Notes: generated by a model from the sequence alone, not told the origin. A DNA stretch of 64,000 nucleotides from Hephaestia sp. MAHUQ-44 (GCF_023806085.1 NZ_JAMSLX010000007.1:62001-126000), one strand, 5' to 3'; shown: positions 8,467 through 18,295, counted from the first letter of the stretch. Numbers and translations: made by a program.

Positions 8467-9576
8467 ATGGATGAACGTTTCGGCCTCGATCGCCATGTGA
8501 CGCTGCCCGGCCCGCTCGTGCTCGATAGTGGCGCGGTGCTGGCGCCTGTCGAGATCGCGTATGAAACCTATGGCGCGCTCGATGCCGATGCGTCGAACGC
8601 GATCCTGATCTGCCATGCGCTGACCGGCGATCAGCATGTCGCCTCGCCCCATCCGCGCACCGGAAAGCCCGGCTGGTGGGCGCGGATGGTGGGGAGCGGG
8701 CTGCCGATCGATCCCACCCGTCACTTCATCGTCTGCGCCAATGTGCTCGGCAGTTGCATGGGCACATCGGGCCCGGCGAGCACCAACCCCGAAACCGGCG
8801 CGCCTTATGGCATGGCGTTCCCGGTCATCACGATTCGCGACATGGTGCGTGCGCAGGCGATGCTGCTCGATCATCTCGGGGTGCATCGGCTCGAGGCGGT
8901 GGTCGGCGGCTCGATGGGCGGGATGCAGGCGCTGTCATGGCCGGCGACCTTTCCGGATCGCGTTGCCGCCAGCGTCGTGATCGCGGCGACCGCGCGGCAT
9001 TCGGCGCAGAATATCGCCTTTCACGAGGTCGGGCGGCAGGCGGTGATGGCCGATCCCAACTGGCGCGACGGCGCTTATTACCCCGCCGATCCTCCCGCTG
9101 CCGGCCTCGCGGTCGCGCGGATGGCGGCGCATATCACCTATCTGTCGGAAGCCGGGCTCACCGCCAAATTCGGCCGCAAGCTTCAGGATCGCGGCGCCAA
9201 GACCTTCGGCTTCGATGCCGATTTTCAGGTCGAAAGCTATTTGCGCCATCAGGGGCTGTCGTTCACCGATCGATTCGACGCCAATGCCTATCTCTACATC
9301 ACCCGCGCGATGGACTATTTCGATCTCGCGGAGGAACATGGCGGGATGCTCGCCCATGCCTTTCGCGGCACGCAGACGCGCTTCTGCGTCGTCAGCTTCG
9401 ATACCGACTGGCTCTATCCGACGCGCGAATCGCGCACGATCGTCCAGGCGTTGAACGCCGCGGGCGCGCGCGCGAGCTTCGTCGAATTGTCGAGCCCGTT
9501 CGGCCATGATGCTTTCCTGCTCGAATCGCCCGAATTGCGCGCGATCGTCGATGGCTTCCTGCGGGCGCGCGCATGA
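8467..9576 (+). CDS. metX: Homoserine O-acyltransferase MetX
   Basis: This 369-residue alpha/beta-hydrolase activates homoserine with acetyl- or succinyl-CoA in methionine synthesis. The nucleophile elbow is [12 protein letters not shown] (Ser149). The acid and base are in [10 protein letters not shown] and [10 protein letters not shown]. Homology-based annotation would say acetyltransferase, but MetX proteins of both acyl specificities exist, so I leave the donor open. ATG 8467 follows GCGCGGGGGT, a weak ribosome site. The stop overlaps metW (ATGA at 9573), a standard pair in Proteobacteria. Confidence 0.95.
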   Translation: MDERFGLDRHVTLPGPLVLDSGAVLAPVEIAYETYGALDADASNAILICHALTGDQHVASPHPRTGKPGWWARMVGSGLPIDPTRHFIVCANVLGSCMGTSGPASTNPETGAPYGMAFPVITIRDMVRAQAMLLDHLGVHRLEAVVGGSMGGMQALSWPATFPDRVAASVVIAATARHSAQNIAFHEVGRQAVMADPNWRDGAYYPADPPAAGLAVARMAAHITYLSEAGLTAKFGRKLQDRGAKTFGFDADFQVESYLRHQGLSFTDRFDANAYLYITRAMDYFDLAEEHGGMLAHAFRGTQTRFCVVSFDTDWLYPTRESRTIVQALNAAGARASFVELSSPFGHDAFLLESPELRAIVDGFLRARA

Positions 9577-10160
9577 GTCTCCGCCCCGATCTCGCGATCA
9601 TCGCCGATCATGTCGAACCGGGCGCGCGGGTGCTCGATATCGGCTGCGGCGACGGCGCGCTGATGGCGGCGCTGCGCGATGCCCGCCAGATCGATGCGCG
9701 CGGGTTGGAGATCGATCCCGCCAATGTCTCGGCGGCGATCGCACGCGGGCTGTCGGTGGTGCAAGGCGATGCCGATGTCGATCTCGCGGGCTATCCCGAC
9801 AAGAGCTTCGATTACGCGATCCTCAGCCAGACGCTGCAAACCGCGCGCAGCCCGCATCTGGTGCTCGATCAATTGCTCAGGATCGGCGAGCGGGCGTTCG
9901 TGTCCTTCCCCAATTTCGCGCATTGGCGCGTGCGCGCCTCGTTGCTCTGGGGGGGCCGGATGCCGGTGACCAACCTGCTGCCCGAACGCTGGTACGACAC
10001 GCCCAACATCCACCACGTCACGATCGACGATTTTCGGGCGCTGCTCAGGGAGCGCGATATCGCGGTCGAGGGGGCATGGTTCCTCAACCGCGGCCGCCCC
10101 ACCAGTTCGGCCGCCGCCAATTTCCGCGCCGAACACGCGGTGTTCCTGCTGAAACGCTAG
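9573..10160 (+). CDS. metW: Methionine biosynthesis protein MetW
   Basis: This 195-residue methyltransferase-fold protein has motif [13 protein letters not shown] near residue 22 and the MetW family features [12 protein letters not shown] and [13 protein letters not shown]. MetW acts with MetX in homoserine acylation in several Proteobacteria; its own reaction is not firmly established. Its ATG overlaps the metX stop, so the two are translationally coupled. The next gene, ssb, is convergent, with a hairpin between them. Confidence 0.95.
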   Translation: MSLRPDLAIIADHVEPGARVLDIGCGDGALMAALRDARQIDARGLEIDPANVSAAIARGLSVVQGDADVDLAGYPDKSFDYAILSQTLQTARSPHLVLDQLLRIGERAFVSFPNFAHWRVRASLLWGGRMPVTNLLPERWYDTPNIHHVTIDDFRALLRERDIAVEGAWFLNRGRPTSSAAANFRAEHAVFLLKR

Positions 10161-10171
10161 GGTTTTGTTTA

Positions 10172-10221
10172 GCGGCGCCGGCCCGCTCCCCCACTCGGAG
10201 TCAGCAGCGCTGACTCCGAGT
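10172..10221. terminator. Bidirectional terminator hairpin preceded by shared GC-rich motif
   Basis: Bases 10193-10205 and 10209-10221 form a perfect 13-bp stem (ACTCGGAGTCAGC) with a 3-nt loop between the convergent metW and ssb genes. No T-run follows. The adjoining 10172-10191 is GCGGCGCCGGCCCGCTCCCC, identical to the outer stem of the inverted repeat at 1000-1081. Confidence 0.7.
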
Positions 10222-10231
10222 CAGCCTAATC

Positions 10232-10759
10232 CTAGAACGGCACGTCGTCGTCGAGATCGTCGGCGAACCCACCGCTTTGGCCAAGGCCGGTCGAGCCGCC
10301 GCTGCCGCCGCCGCCTGAGCGCCCGCTGCCGAAATCGTTGCCGCGACCGCCGCCGCTGCCCCAATCGTCACGGCTGCCGCCGCCCCCGCCGCCCGGGCCA
10401 CCGCCGGGCGCGCCGTCGAGCATCGTCAGCACGCTGTTGAAGCCCTGCAGCACGATCTCGGTCGAATACCGGTCCTGCCCGTTCTGATCCTGCCATTTGC
10501 GGGTCTGGAGCTGGCCTTCGATATAGACCTTGCTGCCCTTGCGCAGATAGCGTTCCGCCACGTTGGCAAGGCCTTCGTTGAAGATCGCGACCGAATGCCA
10601 TTCGGTCCTTTCCTTGCGCTCGCCGGTGTTGCGATCCTTCCACGATTCGGAGGTGGCGATGCGCAGGTTGACCACCTTGCCGCCGTTCTGGAAGGTCCGG
10701 CTTTCGGGATCGCGGCCGAGATTCCCGACCAGAATCACCTTGTTTACACTGCCGGCCAT
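10232..10759 (-). CDS. ssb: Single-stranded DNA-binding protein
   Basis: The 175-residue protein has the OB fold at residues 1-110 ([20 protein letters not shown] start, [19 protein letters not shown] in the middle). A Gly/Ser-rich disordered linker follows, then the acidic tip DDDVPF, which binds replication and repair partners. It coats ssDNA as a tetramer. ATG 10759 has GGGAGACG upstream. It lies 16 bases downstream of feoB in the same orientation, so some readthrough from the iron operon is possible. The usual uvrA neighbour is not here. Confidence 0.97.
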   Translation of the reverse strand: MAGSVNKVILVGNLGRDPESRTFQNGGKVVNLRIATSESWKDRNTGERKERTEWHSVAIFNEGLANVAERYLRKGSKVYIEGQLQTRKWQDQNGQDRYSTEIVLQGFNSVLTMLDGAPGGGPGGGGGGSRDDWGSGGGRGNDFGSGRSGGGGSGGSTGLGQSGGFADDLDDDVPF

Positions 10760-10775
10760 GTCGTCTCCCGTTTCA

Positions 10776-12641
10776 CTACAAACCGATTGCTGATGCGATC
10801 CAGTATGTAGCGCCCGATGCGATGTAGGCCAGCACAAACAGATAGCTCACCATGAAGGCGGGCCACTTCCATCCGTTGGTTTCGCGGCGCGTGATCGCGA
10901 TCGTCGAGATGCATTGCGGCGCGAACACGAACCACACCAGAAAGGCGAGCGCGGTCGGCAGCGTCCAGCGCTTGCGCAGATTCTCGATCATCGTGTTCTG
11001 GCCCGAGGGGGCTTCGGGATCGTCGATCGCATAGACCGTCCCGATCGCTGCCACCGCCACCTCGCGCGCCGCCATTGCGGGGATCAGCGCCAGCGTGATG
11101 TCGCGGTTGAAGCCGATCGGCTCGAACACCGGGGTGATCGTGTTGGCGATCCGGCCAGCGACCGAATAATTGACCTCGGATATGTCGCTTCCCACCGGCG
11201 GCTTGGGAAAGCTCAGCAGCGCCCACAGGATGATCGTCGAAAACAGGATGATCGTGCCCGCGCGGCGCAGGAAGATCCACGCGCGTTGGTACAGCCCGAT
11301 CAGCACGTCGCGCAGGCGCGGCCATTGATATTTGGGCATCTCCATCATGAAGCCCGACGAGGCGCCCTTGGTCACCGTCCGCCGCAGCACGAGCGCGGCG
11401 ACGAACGCGCCGAGGATTCCCATGATGTAGAGCGAAAACATCACGAGCCCCTGCAACCGGACGAAGCCGAACACGGGGGTATTGGGAATGAAGGTGCCGA
11501 TGATCAGCGTATAGACCGGCAGCCGGGCCGAACATGTCATCAGCGGCGCGATCAGGATCGTCGTCAGCCGGTCCTTCTCATCCTCGATCGTGCGCGTCGC
11601 CATGATGCCGGGCACCGCGCAGGCAAAAGACGACAGCAGCGGGATGAAGGCACGCCCCGACAGCCCGACGGCGGCCATGATCCGATCCATCAGGAAGGCG
11701 GCGCGGACCATATAGCCCGAGGCTTCGAGCAGCAGGATGAAGAAGAACAGGATCAGGATCTGCGGCAGGAACACCACCACCGCGCCCACGCCCGCGATCA
11801 CGCCGTCGACGATCAGCGATCGCAACAGCCCATCGGGCATCGCGGTGCGGACCACATCGCCCAATTGGCCAAAGCCGGCATCGATCGCGTCGGCGGGCAC
11901 GATCGCCCAGCTGAACACCGCCTGGAACATCAGAAACAGGATCGCGGTGAGCAGGATGACCCCCGCCACCGGATGCAGTGCGATCGCGTCGAGCGTGTGC
12001 GTCCAGCGGCGAACCGGCGTTTCGGAGACGGTCGCGGCGATCGCGATCGCCCGTGCCCGGCGCTGGAGCGTGACGATATCGTCGGCGACGCTGCCGTCGC
12101 TGGCGGCAAGCCTTACCGCCGCGCCGGGGCGGATCACGCCGGCAAGCGCCGCGCGCAGCTCGTCGATCCCGCGGCGGCGGACCGCGACGGTCGGCACGAC
12201 GGGGACGCCCAGCTCGCGCGCGAGCGCTTGCGGGTCGAGCGTCAGGCCGTCGCGCGTCGCCAGATCGATCATGTTGAGCGCGACCACCACCGGCAGCCCG
12301 AGCGCGATCAATTGCAGCGCGAAGCGCAGATGATTGTCGAGATTGGCGGCGTCGACGACGACGATGATCGCGTCGGGCAGGCGTTCGCCGGTCTGCGCGC
12401 CGGTGATGACGTCGCGCGTCACGCGCTCGTCGGGGGACGACGGCTCGAGGCTGTATGCGCCGGGCAGGTCGATCAGCTCGACCGGGCGGCCATCGGCGAA
12501 GGCCATCCGGCCGACATGGCGTTCGACGGTGACGCCGGGATAATTGCCGACCTTCTGCCGCGCCCCGGTCAGCGCGTTGAACAAGGCGCTCTTGCCGGAA
12601 TTGGGGTTTCCGACCAGCGCCACCAAAGGGGCGGGCGTCAT
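10776..12641 (-). CDS. feoB: Ferrous iron transporter FeoB
   Basis: This 621-residue protein has an N-terminal G domain (G1 GNPNSGKS at residues 11-18, G3 [11 protein letters not shown]4 NMID) followed by a polytopic membrane domain with two gate-type regions ([20 protein letters not shown]). It imports Fe2+ across the inner membrane. At 621 residues it is shorter than the E. coli protein but normal for alphaproteobacteria. The start at 12641 lies one base past the feoA stop. Expression is probably Fur-controlled through the site upstream of feoA. Confidence 0.96.
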   Translation of the reverse strand: MTPAPLVALVGNPNSGKSALFNALTGARQKVGNYPGVTVERHVGRMAFADGRPVELIDLPGAYSLEPSSPDERVTRDVITGAQTGERLPDAIIVVVDAANLDNHLRFALQLIALGLPVVVALNMIDLATRDGLTLDPQALARELGVPVVPTVAVRRRGIDELRAALAGVIRPGAAVRLAASDGSVADDIVTLQRRARAIAIAATVSETPVRRWTHTLDAIALHPVAGVILLTAILFLMFQAVFSWAIVPADAIDAGFGQLGDVVRTAMPDGLLRSLIVDGVIAGVGAVVVFLPQILILFFFILLLEASGYMVRAAFLMDRIMAAVGLSGRAFIPLLSSFACAVPGIMATRTIEDEKDRLTTILIAPLMTCSARLPVYTLIIGTFIPNTPVFGFVRLQGLVMFSLYIMGILGAFVAALVLRRTVTKGASSGFMMEMPKYQWPRLRDVLIGLYQRAWIFLRRAGTIILFSTIILWALLSFPKPPVGSDISEVNYSVAGRIANTITPVFEPIGFNRDITLALIPAMAAREVAVAAIGTVYAIDDPEAPSGQNTMIENLRKRWTLPTALAFLVWFVFAPQCISTIAITRRETNGWKWPAFMVSYLFVLAYIASGATYWIASAIGL

Positions 12642-12642
12642 G

Positions 12643-12891
12643 CTAGCCGGCGGTCGAAACGTGGATCGCGCTGGCCACCGCGCGCCGCAGCGCCACCGTC
12701 ATCCGCCCGATCCGGCACGCGATCGGGCCGCTGCCCAAAGTGGCGCGGTGGAGCACTTCGACGGCGACGCCCTGGTCAAAACCGAATTCGCGCAGCCGCC
12801 GCGCCTCGGGCACCGCGAGCTTCGTCCAGTCGATGTCCGCCACCGTCGCAGGTTGGCGGCGTGGCAGCTTGGCAAGGGTCAGCGGAATCAT
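12643..12891 (-). CDS. feoA: Ferrous iron transport protein A (FeoA)
   Basis: This small SH3-like FeoA-domain protein is about 82 residues when started at MIPLTLAKLPRRQPATV. The core reads RRLREFGFDQGVAVEVLHRA with a C-terminal GRMTVALRRAVASAIHV, the FeoA pattern. It works with FeoB in the cytoplasm. In-frame ATGs at 12906 and 12912 are alternative starts; I prefer 12891 because family members begin close to that point. The gene is immediately upstream of feoB and downstream of a Fur-like site. Confidence 0.85.
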   Translation of the reverse strand: MIPLTLAKLPRRQPATVADIDWTKLAVPEARRLREFGFDQGVAVEVLHRATLGSGPIACRIGRMTVALRRAVASAIHVSTAG

Positions 12892-12915
12892 TGCGCTTCG
12901 GGCCATATCCATACT

Positions 12916-12934
12916 GCGAGTGATTATCAATAAC
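12916..12934 (-). promoter_or_regulatory. Probable Fur box of the feoAB operon
   Basis: Read on the minus strand, the 19 bases GTTATTGATAATCACTCGC match the classical Fur consensus (GATAATGATAATCATTATC) at 14 positions, including the TGATAATCA core. The site lies just upstream of feoA, where Fe-Fur would block transcription of the iron-uptake operon. Confidence 0.75.
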
Positions 12935-12981
12935 GATGTGCGAAGGGAAGCCCCGTCCTCGCGCCCAGGCAGGACGAATTG

Positions 12982-13647
12982 TCACACCACCGGATAGCGC
13001 AGCCGGCCGATGAAGCGCGACAGGCTCGGGCGGTGTTCGACGCGCTTGAGGAAACCGGCCTTGGCCTTTTCGAATCGCATGATCCCCTCGATCCGGCGCG
13101 CGAGGAAGCCGCGCGTGTCCGCCCAGCCCGCGCTCTCGTCGTTGACGAAGACGGTGATCGTCGCGGCGTAGATGCCGCCCAGCATCGCGCGCTTGGTATA
13201 ATGGTTGTAATCGGTCGCTGTGTCGCCCGCGGCGCGCCACATCGCGTTGGCGGCGCGCCAGCCGAGCGTGGCGGCGCGTGTCACGTGCTGCGGCAGCGCC
13301 AGGATCGCGAGCGCGCGCCGCAGCGATTCGCGGTTCGGCGCCAGCAAGGTAAGCCGCGCCTCGACCAAGGCGGTGATCTTGCCGCGAACCTTCATCGCCG
13401 CCAGTCGTGTGGGCGGGACCGCCGCCAACATGTCGCGGTCGATGCCCGCAAACCATGCATCGATCATGTCGACCGCGCCGCCCGGAAAGGCGAGCCGCGC
13501 GACATCGGCATCGATTCCCGCCGCTTGCGCCGCAGCGGCGACCGCCGCGTCGCTCCAGCCGTCGAACGCAGCGTTCGCGGCGATGCCCGGCGCAAGGCCG
13601 TCGCGGATTTCGTCGAGCGTCGGATCGGGGGGAAGGCTGGTCATCAT
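12982..13647 (-). CDS. COQ9 family protein (ubiquinone biosynthesis)
   Basis: This 221-residue protein has a TetR-like N-terminal helical region and the COQ9 core (FAGIDRDMLAAVPPTRLAAM, DYNHYTKRAMLGGIYAATI, near residues 70-165). In mitochondria and related alphaproteobacteria COQ9 binds lipid and presents the quinone intermediate to the COQ7 hydroxylase. ATG 13647 has AGGAG four bases upstream; the adjacent ATG 13644 is equally possible. The C-terminal RFEKAKAGFLKRVEHRP region suggests an amphipathic membrane contact. No other coq gene is nearby. Confidence 0.9.
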   Translation of the reverse strand: MMTSLPPDPTLDEIRDGLAPGIAANAAFDGWSDAAVAAAAQAAGIDADVARLAFPGGAVDMIDAWFAGIDRDMLAAVPPTRLAAMKVRGKITALVEARLTLLAPNRESLRRALAILALPQHVTRAATLGWRAANAMWRAAGDTATDYNHYTKRAMLGGIYAATITVFVNDESAGWADTRGFLARRIEGIMRFEKAKAGFLKRVEHRPSLSRFIGRLRYPVV

Positions 13648-13666
13648 GCGTCTCCTGCGCGCCCTT

Positions 13667-14641
13667 CTACCCGCTCGCCTCGCGCGAAGTCGAGCGATCG
13701 GCGGGGGCGCCGGTCTCGTCGCGTTCGCATCCCACCGGGGCAAGCTGGACCGGCGCGGGTGACCGGCGGCGCACCAGCACCAGCGCGAGCCCGACCAGGA
13801 TCGCGCCGACGAAATCGGGGGCGCCCAGCACCTCGTCATAGGCGAACCAGCCGATCGCGCCCGACACCACCGGCTGGGTCAGCAGCGCGATACCGATGAC
13901 CAGCGGCGACAATTTGCCGAGCGCGTAGATCATCAGGCTCTGCCCCACCACCTGGCTGAGCAGCGCGAGTGTTACCAGCGGCCCCCAGTTGGTGGGCCAG
14001 ATCTTTTCACCCAGCGCCAGCGCGAACAGCAGCAGCGGCAATGTGCTGACCAGCGACGACAACGCCAGCGCGGGCAGCGGCGCGGTGGTCGCGCTGACGC
14101 GGGCCATGATGATGAAATAGCCAGCGTACAGCACGCCCGCGAACATGCAGAGCAGGTCGCCCGCGAAATTTTCGGGCGACAGATCGTAGCTGCGGCCCAT
14201 CAGCAACGCGCCGCCGGCCAACGCCATCAACAGCGCCAGCCCCTGCATCCGCGTCGGCCAGGCGCGCGCGATCAGAAAGCCGTAGATCGGGTAGATCAGC
14301 GTTGCCGAATTGCCGAACAGCGTGGCGTTGGCCATCGTCGTCTTGAGGATGCCGACATGCCACGCGCCGAGGTCGCCCGCGAAGCACAGCCCCGCGAGCG
14401 CGAGCGGGAACCACGTGGCGCGGCGCATGGTGCGTGGGCGCCAGTCACCGGCAACCGCGCCCGCGAACAGCAACGGCACCGCGAGCGACAGCCGCCAGAA
14501 TCCCGCGGCGACGGGGCCGACATCGGTCAGCCGCACGAACCAGGGGCCGAACGCGAGCGCGATATTGCCGACGATCAGCGCCGTGATCGGCAGCAGGCTT
14601 GGCCGGTCGGTAGTTTTTCTTGAAGCTGTTGCGTCGTGCAT
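13667..14641 (-). CDS. EamA/DMT superfamily exporter
   Basis: This 324-residue inner-membrane protein has about ten helices in two EamA repeats (ALIVGNIALAFGPWFVRLTD near the N terminus, LLCMFAGVLYAGYFIIMARV mid-protein). Such drug/metabolite transporters export amino acids, purines or other metabolites; the substrate here is unknown. GGGAGG four bases before ATG 14641 supports the start. A polar tail of about 30 residues ends the protein. It is co-directional with the COQ9 gene and divergent from the Old Yellow Enzyme gene. Confidence 0.9.
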   Translation of the reverse strand: MHDATASRKTTDRPSLLPITALIVGNIALAFGPWFVRLTDVGPVAAGFWRLSLAVPLLFAGAVAGDWRPRTMRRATWFPLALAGLCFAGDLGAWHVGILKTTMANATLFGNSATLIYPIYGFLIARAWPTRMQGLALLMALAGGALLMGRSYDLSPENFAGDLLCMFAGVLYAGYFIIMARVSATTAPLPALALSSLVSTLPLLLFALALGEKIWPTNWGPLVTLALLSQVVGQSLMIYALGKLSPLVIGIALLTQPVVSGAIGWFAYDEVLGAPDFVGAILVGLALVLVRRRSPAPVQLAPVGCERDETGAPADRSTSREASG

Positions 14642-14690
14642 GACGCCTCCCAGCGCCTATCTGAGGCGGCTAGTAGCAAAAGGAAACTCG

Positions 14691-15779
14691 ATGCCAAGCC
14701 TCTTTGATCCGGTGCAGCTCGGCGCGATCGCTGCCCCCAACCGTATCCTGATGGCGCCCCTGACGCGCGGTCGCGCGACTCGCGAGCATGTGCCGACACC
14801 GATCATGGCCGATTATTACGCCCAACGCGCCGGCGCGGGGCTGATTATTTCGGAAGCGACCGGGATCAGCCGCGAAGGCCTCGGCTGGCCCTATGCACCC
14901 GGGCTGTGGAGCGACGAACAGGCCGAACATTGGGCCCCGATCACGCGCGCGGTCCACGATGCCGGCGGCCGCATTTTCGCGCAGCTCTGGCATATGGGGC
15001 GCATCGTCCACCCCGATTTCCTCGACGGGGCAAGGCCGGTCTCCTCCTCGGCGACGACCGCGCCGGGCGAAGGCCATACCTATGCGGGCAAACAGGCCTA
15101 TGCCGAGGCGCGCCCGCTCGACGTGGCCGAAATCCCGCGCCTGCTCGACGATTACGCGCGGGCGACGCGCCATGCGCTCGCCGCCGGGTTCGATGGCGTC
15201 CAGCTTCACGCCGCCAATGGTTATCTGATCGACCAGTTCCTGCGCGACGGCACCAATTTCCGCAACGACCTTTACGGCGGCAGCGTGGCGAATCGGATCC
15301 GGCTGCTGATCGAGGTGGTCGAAAGGATCGCGGGCATCGCGGGGGCGGATCGCACCGCGGTGCGCTTCTCGCCCAATGGCGATTCGCAAGGCGTGAAGGA
15401 TAGCGATCCCGAATCGGTGTTCGTCCCCGCCGCCAAGGCGCTCGACGAGATCGGCATCGCGTTCCTCGAACTGCGCGAACTCGGCCCCGAGAGCACCTTC
15501 GGCCGCTCGCGCCAGCCCAAGATATCGCCCGCGGTGCGGCAGGTCTTTACGCGCCCGCTGGTGCTCAATCAGGAATATGGGTTCGCCGATGCGCAAGCTG
15601 TGCTCGATTCGGGGGTGGCCGATGCGATCGCCTTCGGCCGCCCGTTCCTCGCCAACCCCGATCTGCCCGAACGCTTCCGTCTGCGCGCGCCGCTCAACCC
15701 CGACGTGATGGCGACATGGTACAGCCGCGGTCCCGAAGGCTATACCGATTATCCGACGCTGGCGGTGGCGGCGGAATAG
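14691..15779 (+). CDS. Old Yellow Enzyme family alkene reductase (FMN)
   Basis: This 362-residue TIM-barrel flavoprotein carries NRILMAPLTRGRA near residue 19, the active-site HAANGYLIDQFLRDGTN and the terminal FMN-phosphate region DAIAFGRPFLANPDLPERF. It would reduce activated C=C bonds or electrophiles with NAD(P)H (NemA/XenB class). AAAAGGAAA seven bases before ATG 14691 is a good ribosome site. It lies divergent from an exporter, a common arrangement for detoxification genes, but no nemR-type regulator is adjacent. The physiological substrate is unknown. Confidence 0.93.
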   Translation: MPSLFDPVQLGAIAAPNRILMAPLTRGRATREHVPTPIMADYYAQRAGAGLIISEATGISREGLGWPYAPGLWSDEQAEHWAPITRAVHDAGGRIFAQLWHMGRIVHPDFLDGARPVSSSATTAPGEGHTYAGKQAYAEARPLDVAEIPRLLDDYARATRHALAAGFDGVQLHAANGYLIDQFLRDGTNFRNDLYGGSVANRIRLLIEVVERIAGIAGADRTAVRFSPNGDSQGVKDSDPESVFVPAAKALDEIGIAFLELRELGPESTFGRSRQPKISPAVRQVFTRPLVLNQEYGFADAQAVLDSGVADAIAFGRPFLANPDLPERFRLRAPLNPDVMATWYSRGPEGYTDYPTLAVAAE

Positions 15780-15790
15780 ATCCTTCGCGA

Positions 15791-15877
15791 CCGTTCGCCC
15801 TGAGCTTGTCGAAGGGCCGTTCTTCTTCTCTCGCGTCGGAAGAAAGAACGGTGCTTCGACAGGCTCAGCGCGAACGC
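15791..15877. repeat. Sphingomonad-type palindromic intergenic repeat, copy 2
   Basis: The left arm starts CCGTTCGCCCTGAGCTTGTC and the right arm contains GCTTCGACAGGCTCAGCGCG; the centre holds a second short GTTCTT/AAGAAC pair. It follows the Old Yellow Enzyme stop and faces the ribH side. The 169 bases from here to ribH show no gene I can support. Confidence 0.9.
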
Positions 15878-16046
15878 GATTCGTGGGCCGCCTTGCCCCC
15901 GCCGCACGCGCCACGCCTCGGCATGGGTCAATGCGCTGCCCATATACAGCGTCGTCTCGGTATCGTCGGCGAAGCCGGCGTATCCGTCGCAATCGTTGCC
16001 GTTCAGCCGGCGCAGTTCAGCCGCCCGGTCAACGGCACCGGCAGGA

Positions 16047-16466
16047 TCAGCCGAACCGGCCCTGCAGCGCGAGCATCGCCAGCGCTGCCTTGGCGGCCTC
16101 GCCGCCCTTGTCCTTCTCGTCGGGGCGTGCGCGCGTCAGTGCCTGCGCTTCGTTCTCGACCGTCAGGATGCCGTTGCCGATCGCGAGGCCATCCATCGAC
16201 AGCGCCATCAGCCCGCGCGCGCTTTCGCCTGCGACGATCTCGAAATGATAGGTTTCGCCGCGGATGACGACGCCCAGCGCGACATAAGCGTCGTAATTGC
16301 CGCTCTCGCTCGCCAGTGCCACCGCACCGGGAATTTCGAGCGCGCCGGGCACCGTCACGGTTTCGTGGCTGTGCCCCGCCGCGTCGATCGCGGCGCGGGC
16401 GCCTTCAAGCAGCAGGTCGTTGAGATGCTCGTAAAAGCGTGCTTCGACGATAAGAATCTTGGCCAT
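16047..16466 (-). CDS. ribH: 6,7-dimethyl-8-ribityllumazine synthase
   Basis: This 139-residue lumazine synthase has [17 protein letters not shown] at the N terminus, [11 protein letters not shown], and [20 protein letters not shown] with the catalytic His. It condenses 3,4-dihydroxy-2-butanone 4-phosphate with the ribityl-aminouracil. ATG 16466 fits the family start. It lies 78 bases downstream of the RibB gene in the same direction, with the two preceding rib genes upstream, so it is likely the last cistron of the riboflavin operon. Confidence 0.96.
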   Translation of the reverse strand: MAKILIVEARFYEHLNDLLLEGARAAIDAAGHSHETVTVPGALEIPGAVALASESGNYDAYVALGVVIRGETYHFEIVAGESARGLMALSMDGLAIGNGILTVENEAQALTRARPDEKDKGGEAAKAALAMLALQGRFG

Positions 16467-16544
16467 ATATGCTCCGTTGGTCCCGCCTGTGTCGCAGGGC
16501 CGGTCTGATCGCAAGGGTGGGCGGCGCCCGAACGGGTCTACGCG

Positions 16545-17678
16545 TCAGTCGATCGGTCGCTCGCCCACGATCGACAGGCCATAGCCGTCGAGCCCGACCA
16601 GAATGTGGTGCGAATTGGTGAGCAGCACCATCTCGCCGATGCCGAGCCCGGTCAGGATCTGCGCCCCCACGCCGTAATCGCGCAATTCGTCCATGTCGGC
16701 GGGCGGCAGTTTGCCCGCATTGGCCTGCACCGCGCGGGTGAAGGTGTCGCCGCGCTGGCTGGCGAGCAGCACCACCACGCCCGCGCCTTCCGCGCCGATG
16801 ATCTCCATCGACCGGCGCAACATGTCGCCGCGCTGGCCCTCCTCGCCGAAAATGTCGGAAAAGGGCGACAGCACGTGCATCCTGACCAGCGTCGGCGTGG
16901 TGGGGTCGACCTTGCCCTTGACGAGCGCGATCTGATCGGTGCCCTCGGCCTTGTTGAAAAAGCTGATCGCGCTCCACTCGCCGCCCCAACGGCTGTTGAA
17001 GCGCGTCTCGGCGCGGCGCTCGACGAGATGGTCGTGGCGCCGGCGATAGGCGATCAGGTCGCGGATCGTGCCGATCTTGAGCGCATGGCGCTGCGCGATC
17101 GGCACCAGATCGTCGAGCCGCGCCATCGTGCCATCCTCGTTCATGATCTCGCAGATCACGCCCGAGGGATTGAGCCCGGCCAGCCGCGCGACATCGACCG
17201 CGGCCTCGGTATGCCCGGCGCGCACCAGCACGCCGCCCTCGCGCGCGACCAGCGGAAAGACGTGGCCCGGCGTCACGATCTCGTCGGCGCCCTTCGAGGC
17301 GTCGATCGCCACCGCGACGGTGCGCGCGCGATCGGCCGCCGAAATGCCCGTGGTCACCCCCTCGCGTGCTTCGATCGAGACGGTGAAGGCGGTTTCGTGC
17401 CGCGTGCTGTTCTTGCGGCTCATCAGGTCGAGCCCGAGCGCATCGACGCGCTGCTTGGTGAGCGCGAGGCAGATCAGCCCGCGGCCGTATTTGGCCATGA
17501 AGTTGATCGCATCGGGGGTCGCCATCTGCGCGGGGATGACGAGATCGCCTTCGTTCTCGCGGTCCTCGTCGTCGACGAGGATGAACATGCGGCCGTTCCT
17601 GGCCTCGTCGATAATCTCTTCGGGGCTCGACAGGAAGGCGTGGCGCAGGTGCGCGAGCGCGGGGTTAGGCTTGGCCAC
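16545..17678 (-). CDS. ribB: 3,4-dihydroxy-2-butanone 4-phosphate synthase with degenerate RibA-like domain (RibBX type)
   Basis: This 377-residue two-domain protein has RibB at residues about 10-205, with the acidic DDEDRENEGD (37-46) and RAGHTEAAVD (153-162) catalytic motifs intact. The second domain has the length and fold pattern of GTP cyclohydrolase II, but the zinc site is gone: where active enzymes have HSECLTGD and LRCDCG, this one reads HVLSPFSD and GQRGDM. It should make DHBP but not open GTP. Proteobacterial RibBX variants of this kind are known. GTG 17678 has GGAG seven bases upstream and overlaps ribE by 14 bases. Confidence 0.93.
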   Translation of the reverse strand: MAKPNPALAHLRHAFLSSPEEIIDEARNGRMFILVDDEDRENEGDLVIPAQMATPDAINFMAKYGRGLICLALTKQRVDALGLDLMSRKNSTRHETAFTVSIEAREGVTTGISAADRARTVAVAIDASKGADEIVTPGHVFPLVAREGGVLVRAGHTEAAVDVARLAGLNPSGVICEIMNEDGTMARLDDLVPIAQRHALKIGTIRDLIAYRRRHDHLVERRAETRFNSRWGGEWSAISFFNKAEGTDQIALVKGKVDPTTPTLVRMHVLSPFSDIFGEEGQRGDMLRRSMEIIGAEGAGVVVLLASQRGDTFTRAVQANAGKLPPADMDELRDYGVGAQILTGLGIGEMVLLTNSHHILVGLDGYGLSIVGERPID

Positions 17679-18285
17679 GATAATGCTCCATGCGTTGCAG
17701 ATAGCGGGCAAGGACGTCGATCTCGATATTGACCGGTCGGCCGGGCTCAAGCGCGCCCAGCGTCGTCACTGCCTGCGTGTGCGGGATGATGTTGACGGTG
17801 AAATGGGTGCCGTCGGCGCGATCCGCCACCGCGTTGACCGTCAGCGACACGCCATCGAGCGTGATCGAGCCCTTGGCAGCGACGAACGGCGCCAGGTCGC
17901 GCGGCAAACGGACGCCGATCCGCTTCGAATCGCCGTCACGGACGATCTCGATCACCTCGGCGACACCATCGACATGGCCGGTGACGATATGGCCACCCAT
18001 TTCGTCGCCCAGCTTCATCGCCCGTTCGAGGTTGAGCGCGGCGCCCTCGCGCCACTGGCCTTGCGCGGTGCGGGCGAGCGTCTCGCCCGACACATCGACC
18101 GCGAACCAGCCCGTGTCGCCCGCCGCCGCCTTGTCGACCACGGTCAGGCACACCCCCGAACAGGCGATCGACGCGCCAAGGTCGATGGTTGCGGTGTCAT
18201 AGGCGGTCGCGATGACGACGCGCAGGTCGCCGCGCTGCTCCAGCGCCGTGATGGTGCCGATGTCGCTGATGATTCCGGTGAACAC
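17665..18285 (-). CDS. ribE: Riboflavin synthase, alpha chain
   Basis: This 206-residue protein consists of two lumazine-binding repeats: MFTGIISDIGTI with ACSGVCLTVV in the first, GHIVTGHVDGVAEV and ITLDGVSLTVNAV in the second. It dismutates two lumazines to riboflavin. GTG 18285 follows AAGGAG at six bases, decisive for the start. It lies 10 bases downstream of ribD, and its 3' end overlaps the RibB gene. Confidence 0.96.
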   Translation of the reverse strand: MFTGIISDIGTITALEQRGDLRVVIATAYDTATIDLGASIACSGVCLTVVDKAAAGDTGWFAVDVSGETLARTAQGQWREGAALNLERAMKLGDEMGGHIVTGHVDGVAEVIEIVRDGDSKRIGVRLPRDLAPFVAAKGSITLDGVSLTVNAVADRADGTHFTVNIIPHTQAVTTLGALEPGRPVNIEIDVLARYLQRMEHYRGQA

Positions 18286-18295
18286 GCTGGTCTCC

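Noticed and set aside
15878..16046. Possible small minus-strand gene between ribH and repeat copy 2 (a readable stretch around NGNDCDGYAGFADDTETTLY)
   Set aside because: No start codon precedes the protein-like part in that frame, and the frame runs straight into the palindromic repeat. It could be a gene remnant, but nothing supports a functional product.
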